64,000 bases of DNA from Sagittula salina (GCF_017813235.1 NZ_JAGISH010000002.1:310001-374000), one strand, 5' to 3'. Counted from the stretch's first letter, positions 29,514 through 40,148 are shown. Numbers and translations are program-made. Notes: generated by a model from the sequence alone, not told the origin.

Positions 29514-29544
29514 GACGCGCCCCACTGGGGCGCGTCGCTGTTTT
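29514..29544 (+). terminator. Intrinsic terminator of the nuo operon
   Basis: A perfect 10-bp stem, GACGCGCCCC / GGGGCGCGTC, with a three-base loop (ACT) lies at 29514-29536 and is followed by GCTGTTTT. It lies 26 bases after nuoN. Confidence 0.8.
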
Positions 29545-29558
29545 ACGCCGTCGGCGTG

Positions 29559-29607
29559 TTGGGGGTTCTACCCCCAAACCCCCGCGGTATTTATGAAACC
29601 AAAGAAG
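29559..29607 (+). repeat. Dispersed hairpin intergenic repeat, copy B
   Basis: A perfect 8-bp hairpin, TTGGGGGT-TCT-ACCCCCAA (29559-29577), is followed by the tail ACCCCCGCGGTATTT and then ATGAAACCAAAGAAG (29578-29607). The tail matches copy A (210-272) closely. The second hairpin of copy A is missing here. Confidence 0.7.
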
Positions 29608-29620
29608 GGCGGAGCGGACC

Positions 29621-30355
29621 ATGGGCTGGCCTGAAGGATATGGGCGGCGGGTCATGGCTGAGGTGGACAGCACCAACGCCGAAGCGGCGCGGATCGTCGG
29701 CGGACTCGGCGGGCCCGAGTGGATCTGTGCACTGAATCAGACGGCCGCCCGAGGGCGGCGCGGGAGGGTATGGATTGCACCGGCCGGAAATTTCGCCGCC
29801 ACGCTGGTGATGCGCCCGAGGGAGACAGCTGCCGTCGTCGCGCTGCGGTCCTTCGTAGCGGCGCTGGCGCTGTATGACGCCCTTGCGGCGCTGACGGGGG
29901 CGGAGGCGGCTCTGGCGCTCAAGTGGCCCAACGACGTACTTTTGAATGGTGGCAAGGTGGCAGGTATCCTGCTTGAAGGGCTGCCGAACGGAGGGCTTGC
30001 GGTGGGGATCGGGGTGAACCTGATTGCCGCGCCCCCGGCCGAACAGGTGGAGGCCGGCGCGGTCCGCCCTGTATCCCTGTTGGAGGAAACCGGGGTGCGT
30101 GTATCACCCGAACAGATGCTTGACGCGCTGGCTGCCGCATGGGCCATGCGTGAGGATTCGTTTGTCACCTATGGCTTTGCCGCGATGCGCGAGGCATGGC
30201 TGACGCGGGCGGCGCGGCTGGGTGAGGTCATCACTGCCCGAACGGCGCGCGACAGTGTCACGGGCACCTTCGAGACAGTGGACGCGCAGGGTCAACTTGT
30301 CCTAAACACCGCCCAAGGCCGGGTCACCATCGCGGCCGCGGACGTGTTCTTCTGA
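29621..30355 (+). CDS. birA: Biotin-[acetyl-CoA-carboxylase] ligase, single-domain
   Basis: This 244-residue enzyme attaches biotin to carrier lysines such as Lys607 of MccA in this window. The catalytic motif appears as ARGRRGRVW near residue 45, followed by KWPNDVLLNGGKVAGIL near residue 106 and GIGVNL. There is no N-terminal winged-helix domain, so it cannot act as the biotin-operon repressor seen in E. coli. The C-terminal SH3-like domain is present (VTGTFETVDAQGQLVL). It is followed after 11 bases by coaX. Confidence 0.92.
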   Translation: MGWPEGYGRRVMAEVDSTNAEAARIVGGLGGPEWICALNQTAARGRRGRVWIAPAGNFAATLVMRPRETAAVVALRSFVAALALYDALAALTGAEAALALKWPNDVLLNGGKVAGILLEGLPNGGLAVGIGVNLIAAPPAEQVEAGAVRPVSLLEETGVRVSPEQMLDALAAAWAMREDSFVTYGFAAMREAWLTRAARLGEVITARTARDSVTGTFETVDAQGQLVLNTAQGRVTIAAADVFF

Positions 30356-30366
30356 AAGGCCGGGCT

Positions 30367-31149
30367 ATGCTGCTTGCCATCGATTGCGGCAACACCAACA
30401 CCGTGTTTTCTATCTGGGACGGGGAGAGGTTCGTCGCGACCTGGCGCACCGCCACAGAGCATCAGCGCACGGCGGATCAGTATTACGTGTGGCTTTCTAC
30501 CCTGATATCTCTGCACAACGTGGAGGCGGAGATTACCGACGTAATCATTTCCTCGACCGTGCCGCGCGTGGTCTGGAACCTGCGGGTTCTGGCTGACCGG
30601 TATTTCCGTACCCGGCCTCTTGTGGTGGGGCGGCCGGATTGCGCCCTGCCGGTGGAGGTGCGCGTTGACGCAGGCACGCAGGTCGGGCCGGACCGGCTGG
30701 TTAACACCGTTGCGGGTTACGAGAAATTCGGCGGTGACCTGATCATCGTGGATTTCGGCACGGCCACGACCTTTGATGTGGTGGCGCGCGACGGAGCCTA
30801 TATCGGCGGGGTGATCGCACCGGGTGTGAACCTCAGCCTTGAGGCACTGCACCAGGCGGCGGCGGCGCTTCCGCATGTGGATATCTCGCGTCCGGCGCAG
30901 GTGGTGGGAACGAACACCGTGGCTTGTATGCAATCGGGGATATTCTGGGGCTACGTGGGCCTCGTCCGGGAGATCTGCGACCGCATCAAGGAAGAACGCG
31001 ACCGCGAGATGCGGGTGATCGCCACGGGGGGGCTCGCACCCTTGTTCCAGCAGGCGGTGCCGCTATTTGATGCCTTTGACGAATTCCTCACGATGCACGG
31101 TTTGACCGTGATCTATCAGCACAACAAGGCGTTGGCCGACGCGGCCTGA
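30367..31149 (+). CDS. coaX: Type III pantothenate kinase
   Basis: The 260-residue enzyme phosphorylates pantothenate in the first committed step of coenzyme A synthesis. The actin-fold phosphate motifs are visible: LLAIDCGNTNTVFSIWDG at the N-terminus, GPDRLVN near residue 110, and DFGTATTFDVV near residue 129 with the catalytic Asp. Type III enzymes are not feedback-inhibited by CoA. The gene lies between birA and rnj, an order I recall as common behind nuoN in alphaproteobacteria. Confidence 0.92.
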   Translation: MLLAIDCGNTNTVFSIWDGERFVATWRTATEHQRTADQYYVWLSTLISLHNVEAEITDVIISSTVPRVVWNLRVLADRYFRTRPLVVGRPDCALPVEVRVDAGTQVGPDRLVNTVAGYEKFGGDLIIVDFGTATTFDVVARDGAYIGGVIAPGVNLSLEALHQAAAALPHVDISRPAQVVGTNTVACMQSGIFWGYVGLVREICDRIKEERDREMRVIATGGLAPLFQQAVPLFDAFDEFLTMHGLTVIYQHNKALADAA

Positions 31150-31202
31150 CGCGAGACACCTCGCGGGCCCAAGGGGGCGCGCGCAAGAAGAGAGGCTCGA
31201 GC

Positions 31203-32870
31203 ATGAGCGAAGAGCGACTGATTTACCTGCCGCTGGGCGGCGCCGGCGAAATCGGCATGAACTGTTATGTCTACGGCTACGGCAAACCCGGGCAGGAACG
31301 CCTGCTGGTGGTCGACATGGGCGTGGCTTTCCCGGATATGGACGGGACGCCCGGCGTGGACCTGATCATTCCGGACATCACCTGGCTGAAACAGAACAAG
31401 GCCCGGATCGAGGGGCTGGTCATCACCCACGCGCATGAAGACCACGTGGGCGCGGTGGGGCATACCTTCGAAGCGCTCGGGGTGCCGATCTATTCCCGTG
31501 CTTTCACCGCCAACATAGCGCGCCACAAGTTGGCCGAATACGGCATCGAGGGAAAGGCGGTGCGGACCTGCTCGCCTTACCCGGAGGTGACAAGGATCGG
31601 CCCGTTCTCGGTATCATTCGTGCCGATTTCGCACTCGATCCCCGAAAGTTCGGGCCTGATCATCGATACTCCGGCGGGACGGGTCATCCACACCGGCGAC
31701 TTCAAACTCGATACCCAGCCGCTGGTGGGCGAGGCCTGGGACCCGGAACTTTGGACCGAGATTTCCAAGGGCGGGGTGAAGGCGCTGGTTTGCGATTCCA
31801 CCAACGTCTTCTCGCGCCACCCGGGACGGTCCGAGGTCATCGTCGGCCCCGCGGTGGAAAAGCTGGTAGAAGAAGCACCGCGCCTTGTTGTCGCGACGAC
31901 CTTTGCCTCAAACGTCGCGCGGGTAAAGACGCTGGCGCAGGCGGGCGAGCGGGCCGGACGGTCGATCTGCCTGCTGGGCCGCGCCATGCGGCGGATGATC
32001 GAGGCGGCGGTGGAAACCGGCGTTCTAAAAGATTTTCCCAAGGTGGTGCAGGTCGAGGATGCGGCGTCGATTCCGCGCGAAAGCCTGATGTTGATCGTCA
32101 CCGGCAGCCAGGGCGAGCGGCGCGCGGCGTCTGCCCAGCTGTCACGCGGCAAGTTCAATGGCATCGAACTAAAGGAGGGCGATCTCTTCCTTTTCAGCTC
32201 CAAGACCATTCCCGGCAACGAGAAGGATGTCATCCGGATCATGAACCAGCTCTCGGAGAAAGGCGTGGACGTGGTGGATGATTCCATGGGCGATTATCAC
32301 GTTTCCGGCCACGCCAACCGACCCGATCTGGAAACCATGCAGGACGTGGTGCAGCCGCAGATCGTGGTGCCGATGCACGGGGAACACCGCCATCTGCGGG
32401 CGCATGTGGGCCTTTCCGAAGCAAGGGGCCGTCAGGGTATCCTTGCCGTCAATGGGATGATGATCGACCTGACTGGCAACGCACCCAAGGTGGCCGAATA
32501 TATCGAGACGGGGCGGACTTACCTGGACGGTACGGTGCAAATCGGCGCCCTCGACGGGATCGTGCGCGACCGTATTCGCATGGCGCTGAACGGCCATGTG
32601 GTGGTGACGCTGATCATGGACGAGGAGGACGCACCGCTGGGCGAGCCCTGGGTCGACCTGATGGGACTGGCAGAAACCGGGCGCAGCCATGTGCCGCTGG
32701 TCGAGGTGCTCGAAGCGGATCTGAGCCAATTCATCGGTCGCGCCGGGGACAAGACCCTGACCAGCGACGACAAGCTTGAGGAAGGCCTGCGTCGTATTGT
32801 GCGCCAGACCTGTCTGAACGAGATCGGCAAGAAGCCCGAGGTGACGGTGGTGGTCAGCCGCTTGAGCTGA
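31203..32870 (+). CDS. rnj: Ribonuclease J
   Basis: The 555-residue metallo-beta-lactamase/beta-CASP nuclease has both 5'-exonuclease and endonuclease activity in the family. The metal ligands THAHEDHVGAVGH are near residues 74-86 and HTGDFKLDTQP near 164. The beta-CASP domain contains CDSTNVFSRHPGRSE, and GDYHVSGHANRPDLE supplies further ligands. The C-terminal domain is present. It is cytoplasmic and acts in RNA decay and maturation. The ATG is 52 bases after coaX. Confidence 0.93.
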   Translation: MSEERLIYLPLGGAGEIGMNCYVYGYGKPGQERLLVVDMGVAFPDMDGTPGVDLIIPDITWLKQNKARIEGLVITHAHEDHVGAVGHTFEALGVPIYSRAFTANIARHKLAEYGIEGKAVRTCSPYPEVTRIGPFSVSFVPISHSIPESSGLIIDTPAGRVIHTGDFKLDTQPLVGEAWDPELWTEISKGGVKALVCDSTNVFSRHPGRSEVIVGPAVEKLVEEAPRLVVATTFASNVARVKTLAQAGERAGRSICLLGRAMRRMIEAAVETGVLKDFPKVVQVEDAASIPRESLMLIVTGSQGERRAASAQLSRGKFNGIELKEGDLFLFSSKTIPGNEKDVIRIMNQLSEKGVDVVDDSMGDYHVSGHANRPDLETMQDVVQPQIVVPMHGEHRHLRAHVGLSEARGRQGILAVNGMMIDLTGNAPKVAEYIETGRTYLDGTVQIGALDGIVRDRIRMALNGHVVVTLIMDEEDAPLGEPWVDLMGLAETGRSHVPLVEVLEADLSQFIGRAGDKTLTSDDKLEEGLRRIVRQTCLNEIGKKPEVTVVVSRLS

Positions 32871-32893
32871 TCTGGGAACCGGCCTTGTTCGCT

Positions 32894-32936
32894 CGCGTTG
32901 GTCCGGGAAGGGTGCAGGAGCACCCGGACCAACGCG
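32894..32936. repeat. Perfect 14-bp inverted repeat between rnj and osmC
   Basis: CGCGTTGGTCCGGG (32894-32907) pairs perfectly with 32923-32936, and the loop itself holds TGC-AGGA-GCA. No T-run follows on either strand, so it is not a classical intrinsic terminator. It might be an RNA-stability or protein-binding element just before osmC, whose ribosome site begins about 5 bases later. Confidence 0.75.
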
Positions 32937-32953
32937 ACTGACAGGAGAGCGAC

Positions 32954-33379
32954 ATGATCGAGAAAGCCGGTTCCGCCAAATGGAAGGGCAGCCTGAAGGA
33001 CGGCAGAGGGACTGTTTCCACGGAATCCTCTGCGCTGAAGGACCAGCCATATGGATTCAATACCCGATTCGATGGGCAGCCCGGTACTAATCCGGAGGAA
33101 CTGATCGGCGCGGCGCACGCGAGTTGTTTTTCTATGGCGCTATCGATGATCCTTGGGGAAAGCGATCTGGTGGCGGATGAAATCAGCACCACCGCAAAGA
33201 TTTCCCTCGATAAGAAACACGACGGTTTCGCAGTGGTCAAATCTCACCTGACGGTCGCGGCAAAAGTGCCGAACGCGTCGGACGCGGATTTCATGACGGC
33301 GGCGGAGACGGCCAAGGCGAACTGTCCGATCTCGAAACTGCTGGATTGCGAGATTACCATGGAGGCACGGCTGGTCTGA
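32954..33379 (+). CDS. osmC: OsmC/Ohr family peroxiredoxin-like protein
   Basis: The 141-residue protein probably reduces organic hydroperoxides with two cysteines in AHASCFSMALSM (near residue 57) and AKANCPISKLL (near residue 125). The start segment AGSAKWKGSLKDGRGTVS is typical of the OsmC rather than the Ohr branch. It is cytoplasmic and homodimeric in the family. The AGGAGAG ribosome site is directly upstream, next to the large inverted repeat (32894-32936), which may influence its translation. Confidence 0.9.
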   Translation: MIEKAGSAKWKGSLKDGRGTVSTESSALKDQPYGFNTRFDGQPGTNPEELIGAAHASCFSMALSMILGESDLVADEISTTAKISLDKKHDGFAVVKSHLTVAAKVPNASDADFMTAAETAKANCPISKLLDCEITMEARLV

Positions 33380-33401
33380 TCCCGGTCGACCTCGGATATG
33401 A

Positions 33402-33428
33402 AAAGGGCCGCCCTTTGGGCGGCCCTTT
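33402..33428. terminator. Bidirectional terminator between osmC and the DEAD-box helicase
   Basis: A perfect 12-bp stem, AAAGGGCCGCCC / GGGCGGCCCTTT, with loop TTT serves both convergent genes, with A/T runs on each side. Confidence 0.9.
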
Positions 33429-33446
33429 AGCGTTCTGGAACCGAAG

Positions 33447-34916
<1,470 letters not shown>

Positions 34917-35078
34917 GTATGTCCGTATGGTTGCGGACACTGGAACCCTGGCCCGCGCGTATGTCTGAGGGAAGGCCCGGTCGGCCTGGCGTTCGTTCGC
35001 TTTCATCCCCTGTGGCTGCCATAGTGAAAAAACCACGAAAGGTCAATGATGCGACCTTTCCGGGCCGTTGCCTCGCAT

Positions 35079-36032
35079 TCAGGCGAAGTGCCCCGCACGC
35101 AGCCTGTCCAGGTCCAGATCGTGACGGCGCAACAGTCCATGCCGGTTCAAACGCTCGCAAAGCGTGGGCGTCGCTAGGCAGACCTCGTCGAAGAAGGCCC
35201 GGAGCGCCGTCTCTCCGCCGTCTGCCTCGATGACGCAGAACAGGTCATGGAGTGACAGCGCTCCCGCTCGCCGCACTTGCGGTTTCAGGTCCGCCCGGTA
35301 GGAGCCGCGCTCCAGTCTGAAGCGATAGCTCGACAGGAAATGTGGCCAGTCGTTGGCGTGGAAGTGCCCCAGCGCGATGCCGGGCAGGTCGGCCTGACCC
35401 GGGTTTTTGACCTCGTTCAGGATAACGTTGTGGATCTTGATCTGCAGCCCCTTCAGCCCGGTACGAAAGAACAGTTTGCCCGCGACGTGGCTCAGGAAAC
35501 CGCCTGACAGATGCGGGCCCCACGTGGGAAAGCACGCCTCTGCCGCGTCCTGACGCGCCTTCTGATCGCGGTGAAAGGCCTTGAAGGCGGTAGGGCCGGC
35601 GTCACCCGGCATGGGGGCCAGCGCCTCCATCGGGCGCACACGGGCACAGAGCGCCTCTGCAGGCATGGCGCTTAGCTGGTTCGCAATGGGGCGATCGGGG
35701 ATCAGGAATTCGTCCACGTCGATATGAGCGAGCCAGTCGACCTCAGGCTTGCGATTGTTGCAGTGGCGCGCGTTCATAGATTGGCGGACCTGATGCTTTT
35801 CCGGGCGGCCCTTGCGTTTGGCCCAGTAGTCGGCGTCCGTGTGCATCACGCGAATTTTCGGATGGGTTTTCAGCGCATTCAGCGTTTCAGGCACGTCCTC
35901 GTCCAGATAAATGTAGACCCGGTGCGCGCCTTGCTCCAGATGCCATGCGGCAAAGCGCTGGATGGCTTCCAGTGGTGCCTTCACCGTTGTGACGGTGCCC
36001 CATGAGGACGAGGCGGCAGCTGGCGCGCTCAT
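35079..36032 (-). CDS. Glycosyltransferase family 2-type protein (DUF4394/Glyco_tranf_2_4-like), short paralogue
   Basis: The 317-residue protein has a GT-A fold pattern: GTVTTVKAPLEAIQRFAAWH at the N-terminus, a DEDVP loop, and the DVDEFLIPD motif near residue 105, which in this group coordinates metal and nucleotide sugar. It overlaps the upstream gene by four bases (ATGA), and the two proteins are paralogues along this protein's whole length; the upstream one has an extra N-terminal domain. A segment near residue 200 reads HNVILNEVKNPG; it aligns with the paralogue without a gap and is native. The substrate is unknown. Confidence 0.8.
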   Translation of the reverse strand: MSAPAAASSSWGTVTTVKAPLEAIQRFAAWHLEQGAHRVYIYLDEDVPETLNALKTHPKIRVMHTDADYWAKRKGRPEKHQVRQSMNARHCNNRKPEVDWLAHIDVDEFLIPDRPIANQLSAMPAEALCARVRPMEALAPMPGDAGPTAFKAFHRDQKARQDAAEACFPTWGPHLSGGFLSHVAGKLFFRTGLKGLQIKIHNVILNEVKNPGQADLPGIALGHFHANDWPHFLSSYRFRLERGSYRADLKPQVRRAGALSLHDLFCVIEADGGETALRAFFDEVCLATPTLCERLNRHGLLRRHDLDLDRLRAGHFA

Positions 36033-37756
36033 GGCAGCCGTCCGAAGTGCCGCAGCACCTTGGCGTCGAGGTCGAGGTCACGGGTCAGTAGCATCCCGCG
36101 TGCCGCGAGGCGGCCGCGCAGGGCAGGTGTATCGGCGCAGACCTCGTCAAAGAACGCCCGCAAGCCGTCCTCGCCTTCCTCCTGCATCAGAAAGGTCAGA
36201 AGTTCCGATTGTCCCAGTTCAGGGCGTTCGGAACGCGCGCGATAGGAACCCTTTGTCAGGCGGAAACCGAGGTGATCGCGAAAATGCTGCCACGTGGGCG
36301 TGTGCAGGTGGGCAAGCCAGACGCCCGGCAGTCTGCAACGGTTTTTCAGGTCCTCGCCGTGGCGTTTCAGGGCGTGGATGCCCAGGCGCGTATCGGTCAG
36401 ACCGGTCCGCGCCAGCACCTTCCCCGAAGTATGCGACAGGAAGCCGCCGTAAAGGTGCATCCCGAAGGTCGGATAGACATCCTGCAGCTCGGCTTTCTTC
36501 ACGCCCGCTGCGTGGTGGGTCAGTTTGAAGTGCCGGGGCGGCGGACCATCGGTGGCGAGTGCTTCTGCGGGAGGTATGCGGGCAAAGGCTGCATCCTGCG
36601 GCGCGGTGAAAAGGCTATGTGCAAGAGGTTGATCCGAAATCAGGAATTCATCCACGTCGATATGACCCAGCCAGTGCAGGGCGGTGTCGGCATGAAGGCA
36701 GCGCGTGGCGTTGAAGGCCTGCCGTAGTTGATGCGGCGCGGGCCGGTCCTTGCTGTGGTGCTCCCAGTATGCGGCGTCGGTCGTGGTCAGGTTGATCTTC
36801 GGGTGCCGCAGGAAGTCTGTGGCATCCGGAGCGGGCGCATCAAGAAAGATGTGCAGCGCGTCGGCGCCCATATCCAGATGGTGTGCGGCGAAACGCGCGA
36901 TCTGGGCCAGCGGCGCGTTCGTTGTGGTCACGAGGCCCCAACGCAAGGTTTCTTCGCTGTCGGGTTGCGTCCTTTGCGGGACCGCGGCGGCGGCACGCGG
37001 CGGGGATTTATCGGCGCGCTGTGCCTCTTTCTCCGCCCGCATCAGAGTCAGGCGGTGAAACAGGGCCCTGGGGTCTTCGTGCAGTCGTGTCAGGAGGTTG
37101 TGCGCCAGGGGTGCGATTGCCGCGTCGCCTTCGGACTCCTGCCAGAGCCGCGCCAGCGTGTTGACGTCAAGCCCGCCACCAACCAGGGCGAAGGGGTCCA
37201 TGTCCAGCGGCAGGCTGGCATTCTGGCGTCTGCCGCTGGGGTGCGGCTGGTCGGGGCGCAGGCCGGAATAGAGCCGCTCCGTTTCGTAAAGCTTCATCAT
37301 GTTGAACAGCGTGGACAGCGCGAGGCCGATACCGCGCTGCGTCTCCGTCACGCCATGGTCGCCGAAGGTGGTGACCGCGGAGACCAGCCAACGCGGGTCG
37401 AGATGGGCCAACAGGTGGTCGGCTTGTTCCGCCCAGAGCCGGGCGAACAGCATTGGCGCGTGCTCGGGAAAGCTGCGCTTGCGCAGGTGTGCGATGAGCA
37501 AGCCGTGTAATGTGCATAGCTCGCTAAACCCTTTTAATTCTTTGCGCATCGCGTGGCTTTTGCGGTGAAATCCGGAACGGAACGGCGGCCTGTGCGCCGG
37601 GTCGGTATCGGGGTCTGCGACGATCTCGTGCGTGAGGCCGGCAAGATCACAATCCACCGGCGGCAAGCCTTCGCCCGGAACCGTGTCGATGGGCGCACGG
37701 CGGGCCTCATAGAGGTCAAGAAGGGCGGCAAAGGCCGGGGGCGTAGGGGTACTCAT
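36029..37756 (-). CDS. Glycosyltransferase family 2-type protein with N-terminal extra domain
   Basis: The protein has 575 residues. The first ~270 are a helical domain of unknown identity (SFPEHAPMLFARLWAEQADHLLAHLDPRWLVSAVTTF) resembling sequences found fused to such transferases. The C-terminal ~300 residues carry the glycosyltransferase fold with WGLVTTTNAPLAQIARFAAH and the GHIDVDEFLIS motif, and they align with the downstream gene throughout. I chose the ATG at 37756; a start 12 codons upstream is possible. The pair probably act on the cell surface or an exopolysaccharide, which is an inference. Confidence 0.8.
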   Translation of the reverse strand: MSTPTPPAFAALLDLYEARRAPIDTVPGEGLPPVDCDLAGLTHEIVADPDTDPAHRPPFRSGFHRKSHAMRKELKGFSELCTLHGLLIAHLRKRSFPEHAPMLFARLWAEQADHLLAHLDPRWLVSAVTTFGDHGVTETQRGIGLALSTLFNMMKLYETERLYSGLRPDQPHPSGRRQNASLPLDMDPFALVGGGLDVNTLARLWQESEGDAAIAPLAHNLLTRLHEDPRALFHRLTLMRAEKEAQRADKSPPRAAAAVPQRTQPDSEETLRWGLVTTTNAPLAQIARFAAHHLDMGADALHIFLDAPAPDATDFLRHPKINLTTTDAAYWEHHSKDRPAPHQLRQAFNATRCLHADTALHWLGHIDVDEFLISDQPLAHSLFTAPQDAAFARIPPAEALATDGPPPRHFKLTHHAAGVKKAELQDVYPTFGMHLYGGFLSHTSGKVLARTGLTDTRLGIHALKRHGEDLKNRCRLPGVWLAHLHTPTWQHFRDHLGFRLTKGSYRARSERPELGQSELLTFLMQEEGEDGLRAFFDEVCADTPALRGRLAARGMLLTRDLDLDAKVLRHFGRLP

Positions 37757-37923
37757 GCGCACGAAAGTGGTCGATCCGGGGCAGTTGGGCAATGGCGTAA
37801 TCGCATGGAAACCCGGCGTTTCAACGGCGCGTCAATGGTAATGCCGCAGCGATTCCCGGATGCGGTGCTGGCGCCGGACGGGGCAGTTGAGTATGGGAGG
37901 GGGCGATAGAGCAGGAGGCCGCC

Positions 37924-39063
37924 ATGGACAGTGCCGGGACGACAACGGGATTCACCCTGAAAGGGCGGGACGGGCGCGCCCGGATGGGAGTGATCGCCAC
38001 CACGCGGGGCGAGATCCGAACCCCGGCCTTCATGCCCGTGGGCACCGCGGCCACGGTCAAAGGCATGATGCCCGAAAGCGTTGCTGCGACCGGCGCGGAT
38101 GTCCTGCTGGGAAATACCTATCACCTGATGTTGCGGCCGGGGGCTGAACGGGTGGCCCGATTGGGCGGGCTGCATCGTTTTATGAATTGGAACAAGCCGA
38201 TCCTGACAGACTCGGGCGGTTTTCAGGTCATGAGCCTGTCATCCTTGCGCAAGCTGACCGAGGAAGGGGTGACGTTCCGGTCCCATGTGGATGGCTCGAA
38301 GCATATGCTGTCGCCGGAAAGAAGTATGGAAATCCAAAAGCTTCTGGGGTCGGACATCGTCATGGCCTTTGACGAGTGCCCGGCGCTGCCGGCGGATCGC
38401 AAGCGGATCGAGGAGTCGATGCAACTGTCCATGCGATGGGCTGGGCGGTCACGCGAGGCCTTTGGCGACAGGCCGGGGCATATGTTGTTTGGCATCCAGC
38501 AGGGCGGGCTGGAACGGGATCTGCGCGAGGAATCGGCGCGGGCACTGACGCAGATCGGCTTTGACGGTTACGCGGTGGGCGGCCTGGCGGTTGGAGAAGG
38601 GCAGGAAGCCATGTTCCAATGCCTCGATTTCGCGCCGGAATTTCTGCCCGAGGACAAGCCGCGTTACCTGATGGGGGTGGGCAAGCCCTCGGATATCGTG
38701 GGTGCGGTAGCGCGAGGCATAGACATGATGGACTGCGTGCTGCCGTCGCGTTCGGGGCGGACGGGGCAGGGCTGGACCCGGCGGGGTCAAGTGAACCTGC
38801 GCAACGCGCGACACGCGGACGATCCCAGACCACTGGATGAGCAGTGCGCGTGCCCGTGCTGCCGCGGGTACTCCAGAGCCTACTTGCATCACGTCGTGCG
38901 CGCGAAGGAAATGATCGCGGGCATGCTTCTGACATGGCACAACCTGCACTACTATCAGGAATTGATGGCCGGGCTGCGGGCGGCAATCGCCGAGCAGCGC
39001 TTCGAGGCGTTCCGGGCTGACTTCGATGCGGGCGAGGCGCTCGGGGATATCGAACCGCTCTGA
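37924..39063 (+). CDS. tgt: Queuine tRNA-ribosyltransferase
   Basis: The 379-residue enzyme exchanges guanine 34 of tRNAs with GUN anticodons for a queuosine precursor; the tRNA-Asp(GUC) genes in this window are among its substrates. The nucleophile region is [12 protein letters not shown] with Asp96; [30 protein letters not shown], and the zinc site CACPCC plus a later His are intact. The GGAGGCC ribosome site is adjacent to the start. It is divergent from the glycosyltransferase pair. Confidence 0.95.
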   Translation: MDSAGTTTGFTLKGRDGRARMGVIATTRGEIRTPAFMPVGTAATVKGMMPESVAATGADVLLGNTYHLMLRPGAERVARLGGLHRFMNWNKPILTDSGGFQVMSLSSLRKLTEEGVTFRSHVDGSKHMLSPERSMEIQKLLGSDIVMAFDECPALPADRKRIEESMQLSMRWAGRSREAFGDRPGHMLFGIQQGGLERDLREESARALTQIGFDGYAVGGLAVGEGQEAMFQCLDFAPEFLPEDKPRYLMGVGKPSDIVGAVARGIDMMDCVLPSRSGRTGQGWTRRGQVNLRNARHADDPRPLDEQCACPCCRGYSRAYLHHVVRAKEMIAGMLLTWHNLHYYQELMAGLRAAIAEQRFEAFRADFDAGEALGDIEPL

Positions 39064-39243
39064 TCCTTGTTTTGGAATGGCTTCGAGCCTGTTTTCTGGC
39101 CGTCGATCGCATTCTGGCTGCTGGCGTGGAGTTGGAGTCTTGAGGCCTTGGACGGATTATCAGGAAAATGCCCGCGCTTGCTGTGAACGTTTTGGATCGG
39201 TGGGTCGGTTTCGGCGGATGGGTGGCCGATGAGATGCAGGGAA

Positions 39244-39299
39244 GCGGGCGCTGCCCCCGCCCTGCGGGACTGCCCCGGAGTATTGATACCGGGAAAAAG
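39244..39299 (+). repeat. Dispersed hairpin intergenic repeat, copy C (degenerate)
   Basis: GCGGGCGCTGCCCCCGC and CCCTGCGGG hairpins are followed by TGCCCCGGAGTATTGATACC and GGGAAAAAG. It shares the CCCCGGAGTATT tail of copies A and B but is more diverged. It lies between tgt and sqdC. Confidence 0.55.
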
Positions 39300-39329
39300 C
39301 ACAGCGCCGGGATCGGTGCGGAGGGCCGT

Positions 39330-40148
39330 TCAGGTCAGCATCGCGGGGAGACTCTGACGCAGGAGTTCCATCCCGCCGGGCCGCCAGCCCAGCGCGTTCA
39401 GGCGGGTGCAGATCAGCGGGCTTACGGGGGTGTCGCAGGGCTCCGGCGGGGGGTGCGGACAGGCGGTGAGCCGCTGCACTTCGGAAAGCAGGTCACGGCG
39501 ATCAAGAAGCAGGTCGGAGACGTGGGCCGGGCCGGAAGTGGTTTCCATCAACAGGAGGCGCGCGGCTAGCCGGAGGTCCTTGCCGTGGACTTCGGTACCG
39601 CGGCGGGGGACGATGGTGTGGCCCGCACGATAGTCGGCAAATAGCTCGGTCCATTTGTGCGGCGGCGCAAAGGGGGCCGACGGGCCGTAAATGCCGGTAG
39701 CCCGCAGCGAAAGGCCTGTGAGGGGCGAGGTCTGGGCGAGAGCGAAGAGGTGGTCTTCGCATCGCGCCTTCAGCTCGCCGTAGAGGGATTTCGGCTTTGG
39801 GGCGAGGGTTTCGGGCAGGGAGGCGCCAGGCGACAGGCCGTCGAAAACCGCCCGGGAACTGAGAAAGAGGATCCGGGTGACGCCCTGTTGCGCGGCAGCG
39901 TCAAAGAGACGCTTTGTGCCGTCCAGGTTTGCGGCGAGGAAGCCATCGGGGTCATTGCCTTCGCCCCCGCGATACCGCCCCGGTACGTGGGAGAAGGCGG
40001 CGTGGATCAGGGTGGTGACGCCAGTCAGGTCCGGGGCTGGTCCGGCCAGCGACCAGGGGCGGTCCGCGTCGTGGCGTCCGAGAGTAAGGTCGGCCAGAGA
40101 GCTGAGCCATTGCCCGACAAGACCGCTGGCGCCGGTGAGGGCGATCAT
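39330..40148 (-). CDS. sqdC: NAD-dependent epimerase/dehydratase of the sulfolipid operon
   Basis: The 272-residue short-chain dehydrogenase-like protein has an N-terminal Rossmann motif, MIALTGASGLVGQWLSSL, the ILFLSSRAVFDG strand, and the YxxxK pair in SLYGELKARCE. In Rhodobacter sphaeroides sqdC follows sqdD in the sqdBDC operon, and its loss leads to accumulation of a sulfoquinovosyl-dihydroxyacetone, suggesting a reductase or epimerase role. The start overlaps the sqdD stop by four bases. Position rather than sequence similarity is the main basis of the symbol. Confidence 0.75.
   Translation of the reverse strand: MIALTGASGLVGQWLSSLADLTLGRHDADRPWSLAGPAPDLTGVTTLIHAAFSHVPGRYRGGEGNDPDGFLAANLDGTKRLFDAAAQQGVTRILFLSSRAVFDGLSPGASLPETLAPKPKSLYGELKARCEDHLFALAQTSPLTGLSLRATGIYGPSAPFAPPHKWTELFADYRAGHTIVPRRGTEVHGKDLRLAARLLLMETTSGPAHVSDLLLDRRDLLSEVQRLTACPHPPPEPCDTPVSPLICTRLNALGWRPGGMELLRQSLPAMLT

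Noticed and set aside
35400..35445. Segment coding VILNEVKNPG in the short glycosyltransferase, resembling translated intergenic repeats seen in other genomes
   Set aside because: The paralogous protein next door aligns across the segment with the same length, so it is native sequence and not an inserted repeat.
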